NCBI GenBank assembly: GCA_009731375.1
Contig: BJOX01000038.1
Span: 1,100,156 to 1,128,872 of the forward strand
Source: Paulinella micropora
Taxonomy: Eukaryota > Cercozoa > Imbricatea > Euglyphida
Direction: 5' to 3'
DNA length: 28,717 nucleotides
The number at the start of each line of letters is the position of its first letter. Within the stretch, counting starts at the first letter, position 1. This document shows, one piece after another, positions 18,153-27,549 of the stretch. The notes below the pieces were generated by a model that was not told the origin of the DNA, did not search any database, and saw only the letters and a program-made list of their open reading frames with translations. A program made the translations under genes and the position numbers.

Positions 18153-20600
18153 CGAGGAATTGCACAACGTGTAGTTCGTGGAGTCCGATATGACCGCACA
18201 GGTCTACGGTACAGTCCACAAGGCCCGGATCACGGGATATGTTGTGAGCTACATACCCAGGAGGACGCTGAGTGGTCCTATGAGGTATATGAGAATGCGA
18301 AGGCGAACATAAGAGAGGAAGAGGAGACGCAGGAAGTTTATGCGGAGCCTCCTCAAGAGCGGAGAAGTGACCTAGACGATGACCCGGAAAGAATCGGGGT
18401 ACGGCTAGAAGATGGTACTATCCATATAGCCTCGCCTACCGCATGGAGGCAACAACAGGCTCAAGATCCGGAGTTTAAAGAACTGATACAGTTATATCAG
18501 AACCCGGATGAGCTACGGATGACGAAAGCGATCAAAGATCAGATGAAGGAGATGGGATGGAGAGATGGTCTACTGTGGTACAAGGGCCTTCACGGTCGCT
18601 ATGCGTCACAGCCGGACAAATGGACCCTTTGGGTACCGGAGAGTCTGAGACGATTTATATTTGTCGCAGCCCACAATTGCCCACTTTTGGCGCATCCGGG
18701 TCGACAACGAACTCATATGTTCGTAGCGAGGCGATTCTGGTGGAAGAAGATGAAGGAGGAGATAGATCAGGCGGTGGATGCATGCATCCCGTGCAAGATA
18801 AACAAAACACCACTGAAGGCAAATTTCGGCCTGATTGGCGAATTTCCTCTTCATGCGGGGATGTTTGAGTTTATACACATTGATCATGTGGGACCTTTCC
18901 CAGAATCGAAGGATGGTTACAAATACCTCCTCACGGCTATTGACAGAGCCACCAACAATGTGTGGATCATCCCTGTCAAAGACGTTACCGGCAAGACGAC
19001 GGCCGAGGCGCTGATCGATAGGATCATCTCACAGATCGGAGTACCAAGAAAGATATGTTCTGATCGAGGCTCGGACTTTAATAACGAGGTCATCGACAAA
19101 CTATCTAAGTATTACGGGATGAAATGGCAATATGTTACTGCCTATAACCCGCGAGCAAATGGGAAAATCGAGCGGGTACACAGACCCCTCAAAGCCTCGC
19201 TAAAGATGTATTGCACGAAGAAGGAGAATCAAAGAGCATGGGTCGAGGCAGCACCATCATTTGCGTTTGCAATGAACTGTCTACCCTCTACGGCGTTAGG
19301 AGGCTCGAAGAGCTCAATCTCGCCATATCAGTTAGTATATGGGCGTGAGCCTGATATCCCGACTTCGCTCCTTCACCCAAAAGACACTTGGGCGGATGCG
19401 GATGAGTTGTTTGGGATGAGACTTAGAGTGAAGATGGAGGCGGAACAAATAGTCAGGGCGCATAGAGAGGCGGAGCGCCGAAAGACTGATGCTGAAGGGG
19501 TGCGACAAGCGCACTTGGATCAGATCAAGTTCCAGGTCGGGGATATTGTACTATTGTACCATCCTCAAGTCCCGAAGGGAGTCAGCTCTAAGCTGTTCAC
19601 TCACTGGAAAGGACCTTATCAGATTATGGAACAGACGGGACCTCTGAATTACAAGATCAGGGGTAGAGGGAAGGTGCAAATTGTGAATGTAAGAAGGCTG
19701 ATTAAGTATGATCCCTTCTTACTGGAAGATGAATCCGTTGAGGAGGCGTTAAAACGGATGAAGGATGATTTCAAAGAGGTGCCGCCCATCCACAAGGAGG
19801 CTGGCATAGACCAAGACGATGCTTATCGGGCACCGATAGCTGAGAAGGAGGAGAGTGAGGTGGACAGCAAGGAGAAGACTGACCGCATAAGCGCGGTGGG
19901 GACTCAGTCCAAGTCTCCGCGAGAGCATAGCGGAAAGAAGGAGAAGATCACAGAGGCGCAGCTAAGGAGAGCGCGGAATGATCTTATCAACGACCAACCG
20001 AGGAAGGCGATGAGGTCGATGAGATCAAAGGACGTCCACCAGGAGGAGGAGGGGACGGACACTGACCCAAACGCGGGCAACGTTGAGATTGTCCATGAGC
20101 GATGGAAGGAAGGCGATGCGATAGCAACCATCGCATGGGTGAAAAATGTTTTCTATCTGATGAGACCAGCGGAACAACATGTCGCTGATGACACTCTCTC
20201 AGACTTATACTTGATGCGGGTCGTGGCGGTCCCACGACAGATGCGTGTCACACGGACACTCAAAATATCATCAGCCGCAAAGATAGTACAACCGATACTC
20301 CAGTTCTGGAGAAGTATGGACCCGGTTGAGGATCCAAAGGCAAGACATTATCTGCCAGTATATAAAGACGCAAAAAGTCTCGAGACATGGGATGATACAA
20401 TTACTCCCAGAGACAAGGATTACACTGCGTGGACCATTCAGACACTGCCAAGAGGAGTGCTTGATGTCCCTTTTGAATTATCGTTGGGCGGAATCCCTAA
20501 TAAGATCTGGGACATTCTCGAACAGTCAAAGTTCGATCTGACTTTTGTTGGTGGTCCTCCACCAGGCAAAGAAATCCGCGCCAGACGACGAAGGCAGTGA
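18153..20600 (+). CDS. Ty3/gypsy Pol, integrase region with long C-terminal extension
   Basis: Open from 18153 with no start codon of its own; the first ATGs in frame (for example 18519) are internal. In order: an acidic linker, a zinc-binding HHCC module (LAHPGRQRTH..CIPC), and the catalytic core with Asp in HIDHVGPFP, Asp in CSDRGSDF and Glu in NGKIERVHR. A GPY/F module (FTHWKGPYQI) follows with its YKI..VQIVNVRRL strands. The DDE triad is intact, so the integrase fold was not obviously decayed when inserted. About 270 further residues follow the GPY module. They begin with an acidic, charged linker and then a domain with GDAIATIAW, FYLMRPAEQ, HYLPVYKDA and a basic tail ending RARRRRQ. I see no classical chromodomain; the extension could be an SH3-fold or BAH-like targeting module. 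It ends at TGA 20598-20600, followed by an AATAAA at about 20630. Confidence 0.8.
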   Translation, partial: RGIAQRVVRGVRYDRTGLRYSPQGPDHGICCELHTQEDAEWSYEVYENAKANIREEEETQEVYAEPPQERRSDLDDDPERIGVRLEDGTIHIASPTAWRQQQAQDPEFKELIQLYQNPDELRMTKAIKDQMKEMGWRDGLLWYKGLHGRYASQPDKWTLWVPESLRRFIFVAAHNCPLLAHPGRQRTHMFVARRFWWKKMKEEIDQAVDACIPCKINKTPLKANFGLIGEFPLHAGMFEFIHIDHVGPFPESKDGYKYLLTAIDRATNNVWIIPVKDVTGKTTAEALIDRIISQIGVPRKICSDRGSDFNNEVIDKLSKYYGMKWQYVTAYNPRANGKIERVHRPLKASLKMYCTKKENQRAWVEAAPSFAFAMNCLPSTALGGSKSSISPYQLVYGREPDIPTSLLHPKDTWADADELFGMRLRVKMEAEQIVRAHREAERRKTDAEGVRQAHLDQIKFQVGDIVLLYHPQVPKGVSSKLFTHWKGPYQIMEQTGPLNYKIRGRGKVQIVNVRRLIKYDPFLLEDESVEEALKRMKDDFKEVPPIHKEAGIDQDDAYRAPIAEKEESEVDSKEKTDRISAVGTQSKSPREHSGKKEKITEAQLRRARNDLINDQPRKAMRSMRSKDVHQEEEGTDTDPNAGNVEIVHERWKEGDAIATIAWVKNVFYLMRPAEQHVADDTLSDLYLMRVVAVPRQMRVTRTLKISSAAKIVQPILQFWRSMDPVEDPKARHYLPVYKDAKSLETWDDTITPRDKDYTAWTIQTLPRGVLDVPFELSLGGIPNKIWDILEQSKFDLTFVGGPPPGKEIRARRRRQ

Positions 20601-21088
20601 CAAAGAAACTATTTTTCTTTATGCGTCTCAAATAAACTGATTGATTGCCCACGGCGTATCATGATTTGATCATGCATCATCAGTTATCAATATGAATATT
20701 AAAAAGACTCAGTGATATAACTTGGCATTCGATCGCAACATACGAGTGCGAAAGGTCGATCGACGATGATACTACACCGTATACGGGGATCGCTAGTGTA
20801 TTGAGCGATGGTGTTCCCGGGTATGACCCTTTCCAAGTCCTGGGATGATGTTCTCGAAAATGAAATGTTCTCTGAAACTTTCATTAAATTATTTTTTACG
20901 ATAGATTATATACTGTCGTACCTGAGCACGGTCAATCTCTACTTGTGTCGGTATATCGCAGGGTCGGGTACATACACCTCGACTTCGGATATAGCTATTA
21001 GGACTGGCCCCAATAGTATATCATAGGATATCCGCCTTATACAAGGGTATGTCATAAAAAAAAAGACAATGTACTTACGATCTCCCTG

Positions 21089-21161
<73 letters not shown>

Positions 21162-21475
21162 TAAGAAGAAGAAGGAGATCAAAGGGGGAATCGTACTACA
21201 GCACCACGTTGCTTGTATTTTTTATTAATAGTACGTTTGTTCTTGACATACTGCAGAAAAAAAAAAAAATTGAGGGGAAGGAGTTCAAAATTTACAAGAA
21301 AGGCTAGAGAATCCGCTTTGACGTGCCGTATGAGGATATATTTATCGTCTTTTAGCGTCTATCCGTGGGTCGATGCGCTGTGTGGCATGACTCCATAGCG
21401 CATACTATTTGCAGAAAGAAATCAGAAGGTGTATGACGAAAATGCTATTTCCGTCATAAAATCGGGAGGGGGTAC
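20601..21475 (+). other. Non-coding 3' region of the retroelement
   Basis: AT-rich, with a poly(A)-like signal soon after the stop and an AAT microsatellite at 21091-21159. Purine-rich tracts lie at 21160-21186 and 21461-21472. No gene is seen. Either purine tract could be the primer site for plus-strand synthesis. Confidence 0.5.
21091..21159. repeat. AAT trinucleotide microsatellite
   Basis: About 23 uninterrupted AAT units followed by gataagaagaagaagg. Confidence 0.97.
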
Positions 21476-21904
21476 TGTAGGCATCACCCACCGGATAGCA
21501 GGTAAAAAGTACATTTTCCTGGTGACAGGTGCACCCGCGGGCCAGCTTGTTTTCAGTATTATTTGTCCGGATTGGACCTGATGCCATTTTATTCCTGGTC
21601 TGTTGCCGTTTTCCTTTTTGGCTTCACTGAGCTAATATAACGAGACATCATTCTCATCTTTTGAGTACTGTGGTTGTATTACCGACTTTTTACGAGCTAT
21701 CGTTGGGGGCATTACAAATAGTTACTACTCAGGACCGGCCGTATCGGAGTAACGGTGTCCGAGCCGGTAGAGCCATTACTTATGATCCGGCCAGTCAAGT
21801 TACGTGGCGTGTTCTGTTGGCGCTTTTTCTTATTAAAGTTGTAGCACTGCTGATAGAGTGTTGTTGCTATCATAGATTATTATATTAATAATAGTAGTCT
21901 AACA
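21476..21904 (+). repeat. Possible 3' LTR
   Basis: About 429 bases that begin TGTAG just after a purine-rich stretch (cgggagggggt) and end CTAACA. This gives the TG..CA ends with a short imperfect inverted repeat expected of an LTR. With no second LTR in the window to compare, the borders are a guess. Confidence 0.35.
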
Positions 21905-22707
21905 GGTTATCGAGCCTTGATTAGCGAACTCTGCGCAAATAAGAAATTCAAAAAAGTCAAAGCCCTTACTACAGACTTTTCCTTGTGTTGAATTTACATA
22001 TGACTGAAGACATTCAAAGTTAAGTTTGCCACAATGAATGTCCCCGGTAATGTAGTAGCCACTCGAGAATCCGAATCAGTGAAGCTGCAGAAACCAACTT
22101 AATGGTTGCCTAATAAACTTCAGAGATTTCATACGAAACTACAGAGCTCAATATAATTTCCCTACAGGTGACGACTAATATCTTAAATTTGGATGGTTCT
22201 TAGCGTTCCAAACTTGATCTGACATGATAAAGCTATATGTTGCATGGTTGATCTGACATGATAAAGCTGCATATGTTGCATGGTTTCCACGAGTCGTTCG
22301 AGATTCCATTAAACAAACAGGAAAACAGGAAAGGAAATCAACAAGATTCTGCACAAAGGACATGCAGTTTGGAAAGAAAAAAGGAAAACAGGGAGGAAAT
22401 GAGCTGGATGGGAGAGAGAGAAAGAAAGAGGGAGGGAGAGAGAGCGAAAGAGAGAGACAATAAATACCAGCCTATCACTATACTTATTTCCAGCTGACAC
22501 AAAAAAAAGAAACGTGAATAGCGTTGTTCTAAGTTATGTCACAGCAATTTGAAGGGAGAGTATCTGACGATGTTCCCAGCGTGCTGCAGGTGACAAGAAA
22601 CGTGTTGGATGGTGTCGTTCGAGTTATTTCACAAGAATTATAGCGCAAGGGAGCGGATTACAGAGGTCACAGGAAAAGGAAGAGGAGGACGAAGAAGCTG
22701 ATTCTAA
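21905..22707. other. Intergenic stretch with tandem duplication
   Basis: No gene recognised. It holds a 34/36-base tandem duplication (22214-22283) and a GA-rich low-complexity stretch (22380-22460). Near 22500-22640 it has two diverged copies of an acaagaaacgtg..gttcgagttat-like segment. Confidence 0.6.
22214..22283. repeat. Tandem duplication of about 35 bases
   Basis: The unit ttgatctgacatgataaagc..atatgttgcatgg occurs twice head to tail; the second copy has two extra bases. Confidence 0.95.
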
Positions 22708-24739
22708 TCATTGCCTCCAGTCTTCAGGGTCACGAGCATCCTCAGCCTCAAAACGGTCGATCACCATCTTTTCCCCTTTCCAGAAGCGCTGATGAGCTTG
22801 AATGGCGGTGGTGTTGAGTGTGCGGATAACAAAGGTATTACTTAGGCCGACTTTATTGTTCATTTCCCTCTTGAGCTGGCCTATTTCTGCCTTGATTTTT
22901 GCCAGTTCGTCACCATGATCTTTTTCTTTCGTCTTGAGCGCCTTCTTTGTGTCGTCCAGCTCTTTTTGAGTCTTTTTAAGGTTTTCATACAGTTGCTGGA
23001 TTTGCTTACGCTGTCCCAGGAGAGCCTGCCGCATTTTCTGAGCCACTGAGTTCATGGAGTCCATAGCGACCATGGTTTTCTGACTGAGTTGTGCGGCTGT
23101 TTTTTGCTGCTTCTCCATCTCGGCGCGATGGTTCTGGATCTCAAGCTTCAGCATCCTGATGGCCTTGCCTTGATCTTCATGGCTCGTGATCATCTTCAAC
23201 TGACCCATCATCGCTTCTTCGTGTCCTTCCAGGGTCTCTTCAAATTCCGCTGCCTGCTGTGCTGCCTGCTGTGCTTCCTGTGCTTCCTGTTTAAGCCGCT
23301 TCTTCTCTTCTAGCTTCTGCTTCCCAATCTCGGCCTCATAGTCGTTCTTTTGTCGTTTCATTTCCAGCATCAATTTGCTGAGCTGCTCCTTCTGCGCGTC
23401 CAGTTGCTGTTGCATCTGCTGGCCCACTGCCGCCATCGTGTTGGACAGCTCTGCGAAAACACAAGAAATTTTTTTGTTCTTAAGTAGATTGGACAAGGAT
23501 TTCAATTGCTTCGTTCTCAGCAATTACTTGCTTCCAAACCTGCATCGTGGCTCATTGGAAAGCTCTTGACGAGGGCTTTCAAATGAGCTACTTTACAAGC
23601 CACAAGGATCAGAATTCGATGAGAACGAAGCGTTTGAAGTCATTGTTCTCCGTGCTAAAGAACTAGGAAAGAAAGGAAAGCTCTGTTTGGCATGGGAATA
23701 AATAAGCGAATGACAGCAAAAAAACGAAAACGGGGCGAAAGGGGTTGACGAGCAGACCGATCACGGTAGGAATGACTTCACAGTCTTCAAAGAGAGAGAA
23801 GCGACGCCCGTTGGTGTCCATGGAGAGTTTTTTGCGCGCCATAGCAGACTCAGACATGATCAGCCCTACATACATTCATACATTTAAATACACCTGTTCC
23901 AGAGGTCCGCCACGCCAAGATAAAACATATACATTCATACATACATACCTTCTAGGGTGTCACCAGTGGCCCAGGTATCCTCTAAAACAATCAACCAATT
24001 AGAATAAGAAACTTGAATGTTCACATTCTCACAAACCATGAAGATACTGCATACTTTTATCTTGCTCTTGGGCTGAAACATTCTAGCAGCGGTGAAAGTC
24101 TGATGTGCATTAGATCTGTGTCGAAAATTAGCAACAATTTTTAGTTTGATTCTGCGTAAATTTCAGAAAGCAGGAAGAGGCGCAAAGTAGCAGGAAGCAG
24201 AAAGAAGCGCAAGCAGCAGCAGAAAGGGCATGAAAAATTAGGAAGAAACAGGAAGAAGCAGAAGGGTTCATTCATCCATGAGAGCTCGACCTTCCAGCTC
24301 AACATCTGTTTCGCCTTCTTCAGGTTCGGCTAGCCCTTCACCTGATGCACACACGCACACACAAACAAACAAACGAACATCGAATACATGTCAAAAAGCA
24401 AAGTTTTCGATTCATTCCGTTTTAACGAAGCCCTTGCAAATACAATTGTAAAACAAAACAATACAGTTTTTTTTTGAATTTGAATAAAACATCTGGAAGG
24501 GATGAAGTAGTGTTAATATAATATAATATAATATAATATAATATAATATAATATAATATAATATAATATAATATAATATAATTTAACGCAAAATAATAAG
24601 TACATAATTTCGCTAAATTCAGGTTCTTTGGAACAGATGTGTGACCTCTCTATCATGCTGGAGATTGGGATAGTTATAGAAGAAGAAGAAGAAGAAGAAG
24701 AAGAAGAAGAAGAAGAAGAAGAAGAAGAAGAAGAAGAAG

Positions 24740-24770
<31 letters not shown>

Positions 24771-25197
24771 GGTAGTAGTAGTAGTAGTAGAACAGCAGCA
24801 GCAGCAGAAGAAGCACAAACAACAATAACAACAACAAAGCTACGAAAACAACAAATGCAACAAAACACAACAATCATAAATCTGGTCGTTTGTCTCTTTG
24901 CTTGTTGTAGCCCATACTTTTTTTGCACTCTATCTGCAGTCGATTTTTTAAAACTGATTTTAATTGCCCACAAAAATAGTAAGAGCAAAGATAACCTTGA
25001 ACAGGTTCGGAGACTTCTGCCCTTGCCTCACCCTCGTAAGGTTTGGGGCTAGAGACAACTGCAGCGGGTTTGGGTTTTTTCTTGGGCTGAAACTTCTTTT
25101 CTCGAGGTTTGGACTTGGTATCTAGCTGTGCGGGTGCTTCAGCGTCTTCGTCATCCTGCCGTTTGTCAAACGGAGAATAGAACAGCGGGCTTGCCAT
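22708..25197 (-). CDS. Coiled-coil protein, six exons, all introns phase 1
   Basis: Exons in order of transcription: 25197-24996, 24341-24291, 23981-23949, 23865-23758, 23590-23540 and 23450-22708, giving 395 aa. All five introns are GT-AG and phase 1, and every join keeps the frame, which strongly supports the model. The N-terminus (MASPLFYSPFDKRQ) is acidic and basic low-complexity with a Lys/Pro patch. The middle (MARKKLSMDTNGRRFSLFED) is compact. From about residue 150 to 360 the protein is a long, nearly continuous coiled coil rich in Gln, Glu and Lys. The C-terminal tail is non-coil (WKGEKMVIDRFEAEDARDPE). This is probably a structural or scaffold protein; I do not recognise the family. 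Introns contain TATG, GAA, AATAT and TG repeats. The exon-5 acceptor has a tandem AG (23591-23592 and 23588-23589) that would add or drop one codon. Confidence 0.75.
24513..24582. repeat. AATAT pentanucleotide microsatellite
   Basis: About 14 perfect AATAT units in the first intron of the coiled-coil gene. Confidence 0.97.
24679..24802. repeat. GAA, GTA and CAG trinucleotide microsatellites
   Basis: About 30 GAA units, then GTA, then CAG. All share a three-base period and lie in an intron of the minus-strand gene, so the poly-Glu and poly-Phe readings are not proteins. Confidence 0.95.
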
Positions 25198-26215
25198 GTC
25201 GATCCTGAAAACACGCACACAAACCACTGCACACTACTAAAAATGCCAGTACCCGCACATGGGGATGAGTGTCGATTTCAGTGCATCGTTTTGTTGTGGA
25301 CTTGAGGCCTTGTGGTACGTGGTATCAACACGAAATGAAACAGGTTTGCGGACAGTGTCAAGCACCACCTCTAGAAATACCCTTTTTATGTCAACCACTT
25401 GTCGTGCCTCCCGATTCCCAACATAAAAAGGCTTGACATTCAGTGATGACCGTTATCTTAGGTTTTTCGCAACATACAACAGACACCAAGCAGCCACAAG
25501 AGACAAGAAGCCACACAGACATTATCAGACATACATGCAAACAGATGGAGACAGGCTATCGATTTGTATGGGCAGGCCAGAAGATCATGGGTTCAAGTGT
25601 CTTCATAAAAACAGCAACAGCAACAAATTCGCAGGACTCACGGAGAACCTAAAAAACAACCACCACAAGTTCTAGATTCACGGAGAGAAACAAGACATCA
25701 ACTAAAGAAAATTTTGTTGTCCTTGCTTGTATTTCTGGTCGTCAGTCTCTTGTGTGTTTTTGGTAGAGTGTTGCGTCTCACTTATGACAGCTTTTTTAAA
25801 TTTTTTTGAAACACATTTGCAAGCAATGAATGTAAGCCTTTAATGAGGCAGGATGATTTTCTGACATGAAGGACATCTTTCTTCTCACATCTCACTCCTT
25901 TTTTGTCATGAAGGTGAAGACTAGGTGATAGTACTGGTGATGAACTTTCAAACCACAGAAAAAACCACAGACTGTCAACGGGCATGTTTTGAAAATGTTA
26001 TCGACGGCCCGACCACCTCAAATCAAAGTAAAAAGAGTGGCTTTTTGCCAATTACGTGTGTGTGTGTGTGTTGCCAAAACAAACGGGTGAGCCTATTTGA
26101 TCGCAAATCGGGTCCAAAAATAACAAGCCACTGCCCGTGAAGTTCGCAGTGACAGTGACAAAAATTTGCACCTGGACTTTGTTTTGTAATTTCGGAGCCT
26201 CCTTCGTAGGTCTGA
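25198..26215. other. Intergenic stretch upstream of the coiled-coil gene
   Basis: Presumably holds the promoter and 5' UTR of the minus-strand gene: a TTTTCAG acceptor-like site sits just before its ATG. It contains an 11-base perfect inverted repeat at 25381-25391/25421-25431 and a TG run near 26057. No other gene is convincing. Confidence 0.55.
25381..25431. repeat. Inverted repeat with 29-base loop
   Basis: Arms cctttttatgt and acataaaaagg are exactly complementary over 11 bases. Confidence 0.85.
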
Positions 26216-26460
26216 GTCTGCCTGCCTGCCTGCCTGCCTGTCTGTCTTGTCTGTCTTGTCTGTCTTGTCTGTCTTGTCTGTCTTGGCTGTATTGTCTGTC
26301 TTGCCTGTCTTGTCTGTCTTGTCTTGTCTGTCTGTCTAGCTGGCTGACAGACAGACTACAGACACACACATGTACACACACAGACACTCACACACACAGC
26401 CGTCTGTCTAGATCTGTCTGTCTGTCTGTCTAGATCTGTCTGTCTGTCTGTCTGTCTTTA
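26216..26460. repeat. TGCC / TGTC / CTGT microsatellite
   Basis: TGCC units, then a higher-order TGTCT-TGTC array, an ACAC part, and CTGT units. It ends exactly where the AT-rich element with the terminal hairpin begins. Confidence 0.95.
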
Positions 26461-26474
26461 TGTAAGTAGTTGAT

Positions 26475-26517
26475 AACCCGTAGTACGGCAACGACTTTTC
26501 GTTGCCTCCTACGGGTT
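26475..26517. repeat. Terminal-type hairpin at element border
   Basis: Outer arms aacccgtag and ctacgggtt (9 of 9), inner arms ggcaacga and tcgttgcc (8 of 8), a cttt loop and a small asymmetric bulge. It is the first structure after the host microsatellite and is a good candidate for part of the element's end. Confidence 0.85.
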
Positions 26518-26732
26518 GTAGATAACGAAATAAGCCTTCCTATTGATTTGGCGAACTTTCAATACAAGAGCACAAAACAGCAAAATAACAAAATCAAAAT
26601 TTTCAAATCAATACAAGCAAACAGAATAAAGAAATCTCTCTTACTCTTTTTTAAAAAAGGATTAACGATAAAAAAACTTTCGTTATTCTTATTTAAAGAT
26701 TAACGAAAAATATATTTATATAACTTATATAA

Positions 26733-26897
26733 ATGGCAGACTATACAAGACCTAATTCTAAACAATTATATGAACAAAAAAATAGAGAGCAAAGGAATTG
26801 GAAAGCAACAGAAAAAATAAAATGCGAATGTGGCGCATATGTAGCAAGAGCGAACTCATCAAGACATAAGAAAACAAAGAAGCACATCAACAAATAA
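26733..26897 (+). CDS. Small zinc-finger protein, 54 aa
   Basis: Begins MADYTRPNSKQLYEQKNREQ and ends KKHINK. Cys31-x-Cys33 and His45-x5-His51 form a C-x-C-x11-H-x5-H motif, close to the small CECG..H..H fingers seen in Polinton-like and giant-virus genomes. Otherwise it is basic, so nucleic-acid binding is likely. It is preceded by an AT-rich promoter-like stretch with tatatttata and a purine before the ATG. The next gene begins 176 bases later, after a GTCGGAG palindrome. It is AT-rich in codon use, unlike the host genes. Confidence 0.65.
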   Translation: MADYTRPNSKQLYEQKNREQRNWKATEKIKCECGAYVARANSSRHKKTKKHINK

Positions 26898-26967
26898 AAA
26901 CGAAAATCAATAATATCTATAATCTAAAAGATTATAGATTGAGCACAAAACACCCTAAAGAGCACCA

Positions 26968-26989
26968 TATCTCCGACATGTCGGAGATA
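26968..26989. repeat. Perfect palindrome, tctccgacatgtcggaga core
   Basis: 22-base perfect palindrome between two small genes, followed by a GC-rich tccgcgcgcc. It could act as a transcription-end hairpin or a binding site for a two-fold symmetric protein. Confidence 0.9.
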
Positions 26990-27024
26990 ATCCGCGCGCC
27001 TAGAGAAAACATATGTATATATCC

Positions 27025-27064
27025 GACACTTTTAAATTCCTTATTAAGTAAATAAAAAAGTGTC
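27025..27064. promoter_or_regulatory. Inverted repeat just upstream of a start codon
   Basis: Arms gacactttt and aaaagtgtc flank 22 AT-rich bases and end nine bases before the ATG at 27074, so the site overlaps the likely promoter or 5' UTR. Confidence 0.55.
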
Positions 27065-27073
27065 TAATATAAA

Positions 27074-27505
27074 ATGGTTAGAAAAATTACGAAAGGTGGT
27101 GTATATGTCTCTACAGATAGAGTTTATATAAAATGGTGTGAGAATGGTGTGAAGAAGAAGAAAGAAATATGTATAACAAGAAATAGGTCAAAGGAAGAAG
27201 CAGAAAAGCAAGCAAGGGAGTTTTATGAAAAGGAAGTATTATCAAAATACGAAGAAGATAATAAAAATACAGATTACAAACAATTAGCAAAGCAAAAGAA
27301 ATCAGAATGGAGAAAACAAAAAATTAAAGAAAAATATACATGTGTCTGTGGTAAGACTATTGGAATATACGGCAAATACACACACGAAAAAACAGAGTTT
27401 CATAGAGATTTCTTCGCGGAGAGAGATGAGATTATGGTAGGCGGTCATAAAGTTGAACGCATATGTCGCAGAAACGACGATATAGAAAAGTATTATAATA
27501 ATTAA
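27074..27505 (+). CDS. Putative DNA-binding protein with CxC..H..H zinc motif, 143 aa
   Basis: Two parts. Residues 1-50 (KGGVYVSTDRVYIKW, then NRSKEEAEKQAREFYEKE) look like three short strands followed by a helix. This is the layout of AP2-like or recombinase arm-binding DNA-binding domains; the resemblance is by pattern only. A Lys-rich linker follows, then Cys90-x-Cys92, His104 and His110. That is exactly the C-x-C-x11-H-x5-H spacing of the gene just upstream. The tail is charged (RNDDIEKYYNN). It is AT-rich and intronless. It is probably a DNA-binding factor of the integrated element rather than a host gene. Confidence 0.65.
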   Translation: MVRKITKGGVYVSTDRVYIKWCENGVKKKKEICITRNRSKEEAEKQAREFYEKEVLSKYEEDNKNTDYKQLAKQKKSEWRKQKIKEKYTCVCGKTIGIYGKYTHEKTEFHRDFFAERDEIMVGGHKVERICRRNDDIEKYYNN

Positions 27506-27518
27506 TTTCATGTTAAAG
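27504..27518 (+). promoter_or_regulatory. Shared upstream motif aatttcatgttaaag, copy 1
   Basis: This exact 15-mer recurs at 27847-27861. Each copy is followed by a TATA-rich run and then a start codon (27550 and 27937), so it may be a promoter element. Copy 1 overlaps the stop codon of the preceding gene. Confidence 0.5.
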
Positions 27519-27549
27519 AGTAAAATTATATTACTAATATATATATACC

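Larger units (their letters stand above)
18153..21904 (+). mobile_element. Ty3/gypsy LTR retrotransposon, 5'-truncated
   Basis: Holds the 3' part of a pol gene (integrase onward), a non-coding 3' region, a purine-rich tract at about 21461-21472 and a possible 3' LTR (21476-21904). Gag, protease, reverse transcriptase and the 5' LTR are absent. The left boundary lies somewhere between 18153 and 18206, overlapping the 5' end of the neighbouring minus-strand reading frame. Confidence 0.75.

Noticed and set aside
19770-20600. Chromodomain at the end of the gypsy integrase
   Set aside because: No aromatic cage pattern or typical chromodomain start after the GPY module could be seen.
22258-22500. 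Basic or acidic small protein in the GA-rich stretch
   Set aside because: Low-complexity purine repeat, open on both strands, with no splice or promoter context.
24619-24988. Poly-Glu, poly-Phe and poly-Leu frames
   Set aside because: All come from the same GAA repeat inside an intron of the minus-strand gene.
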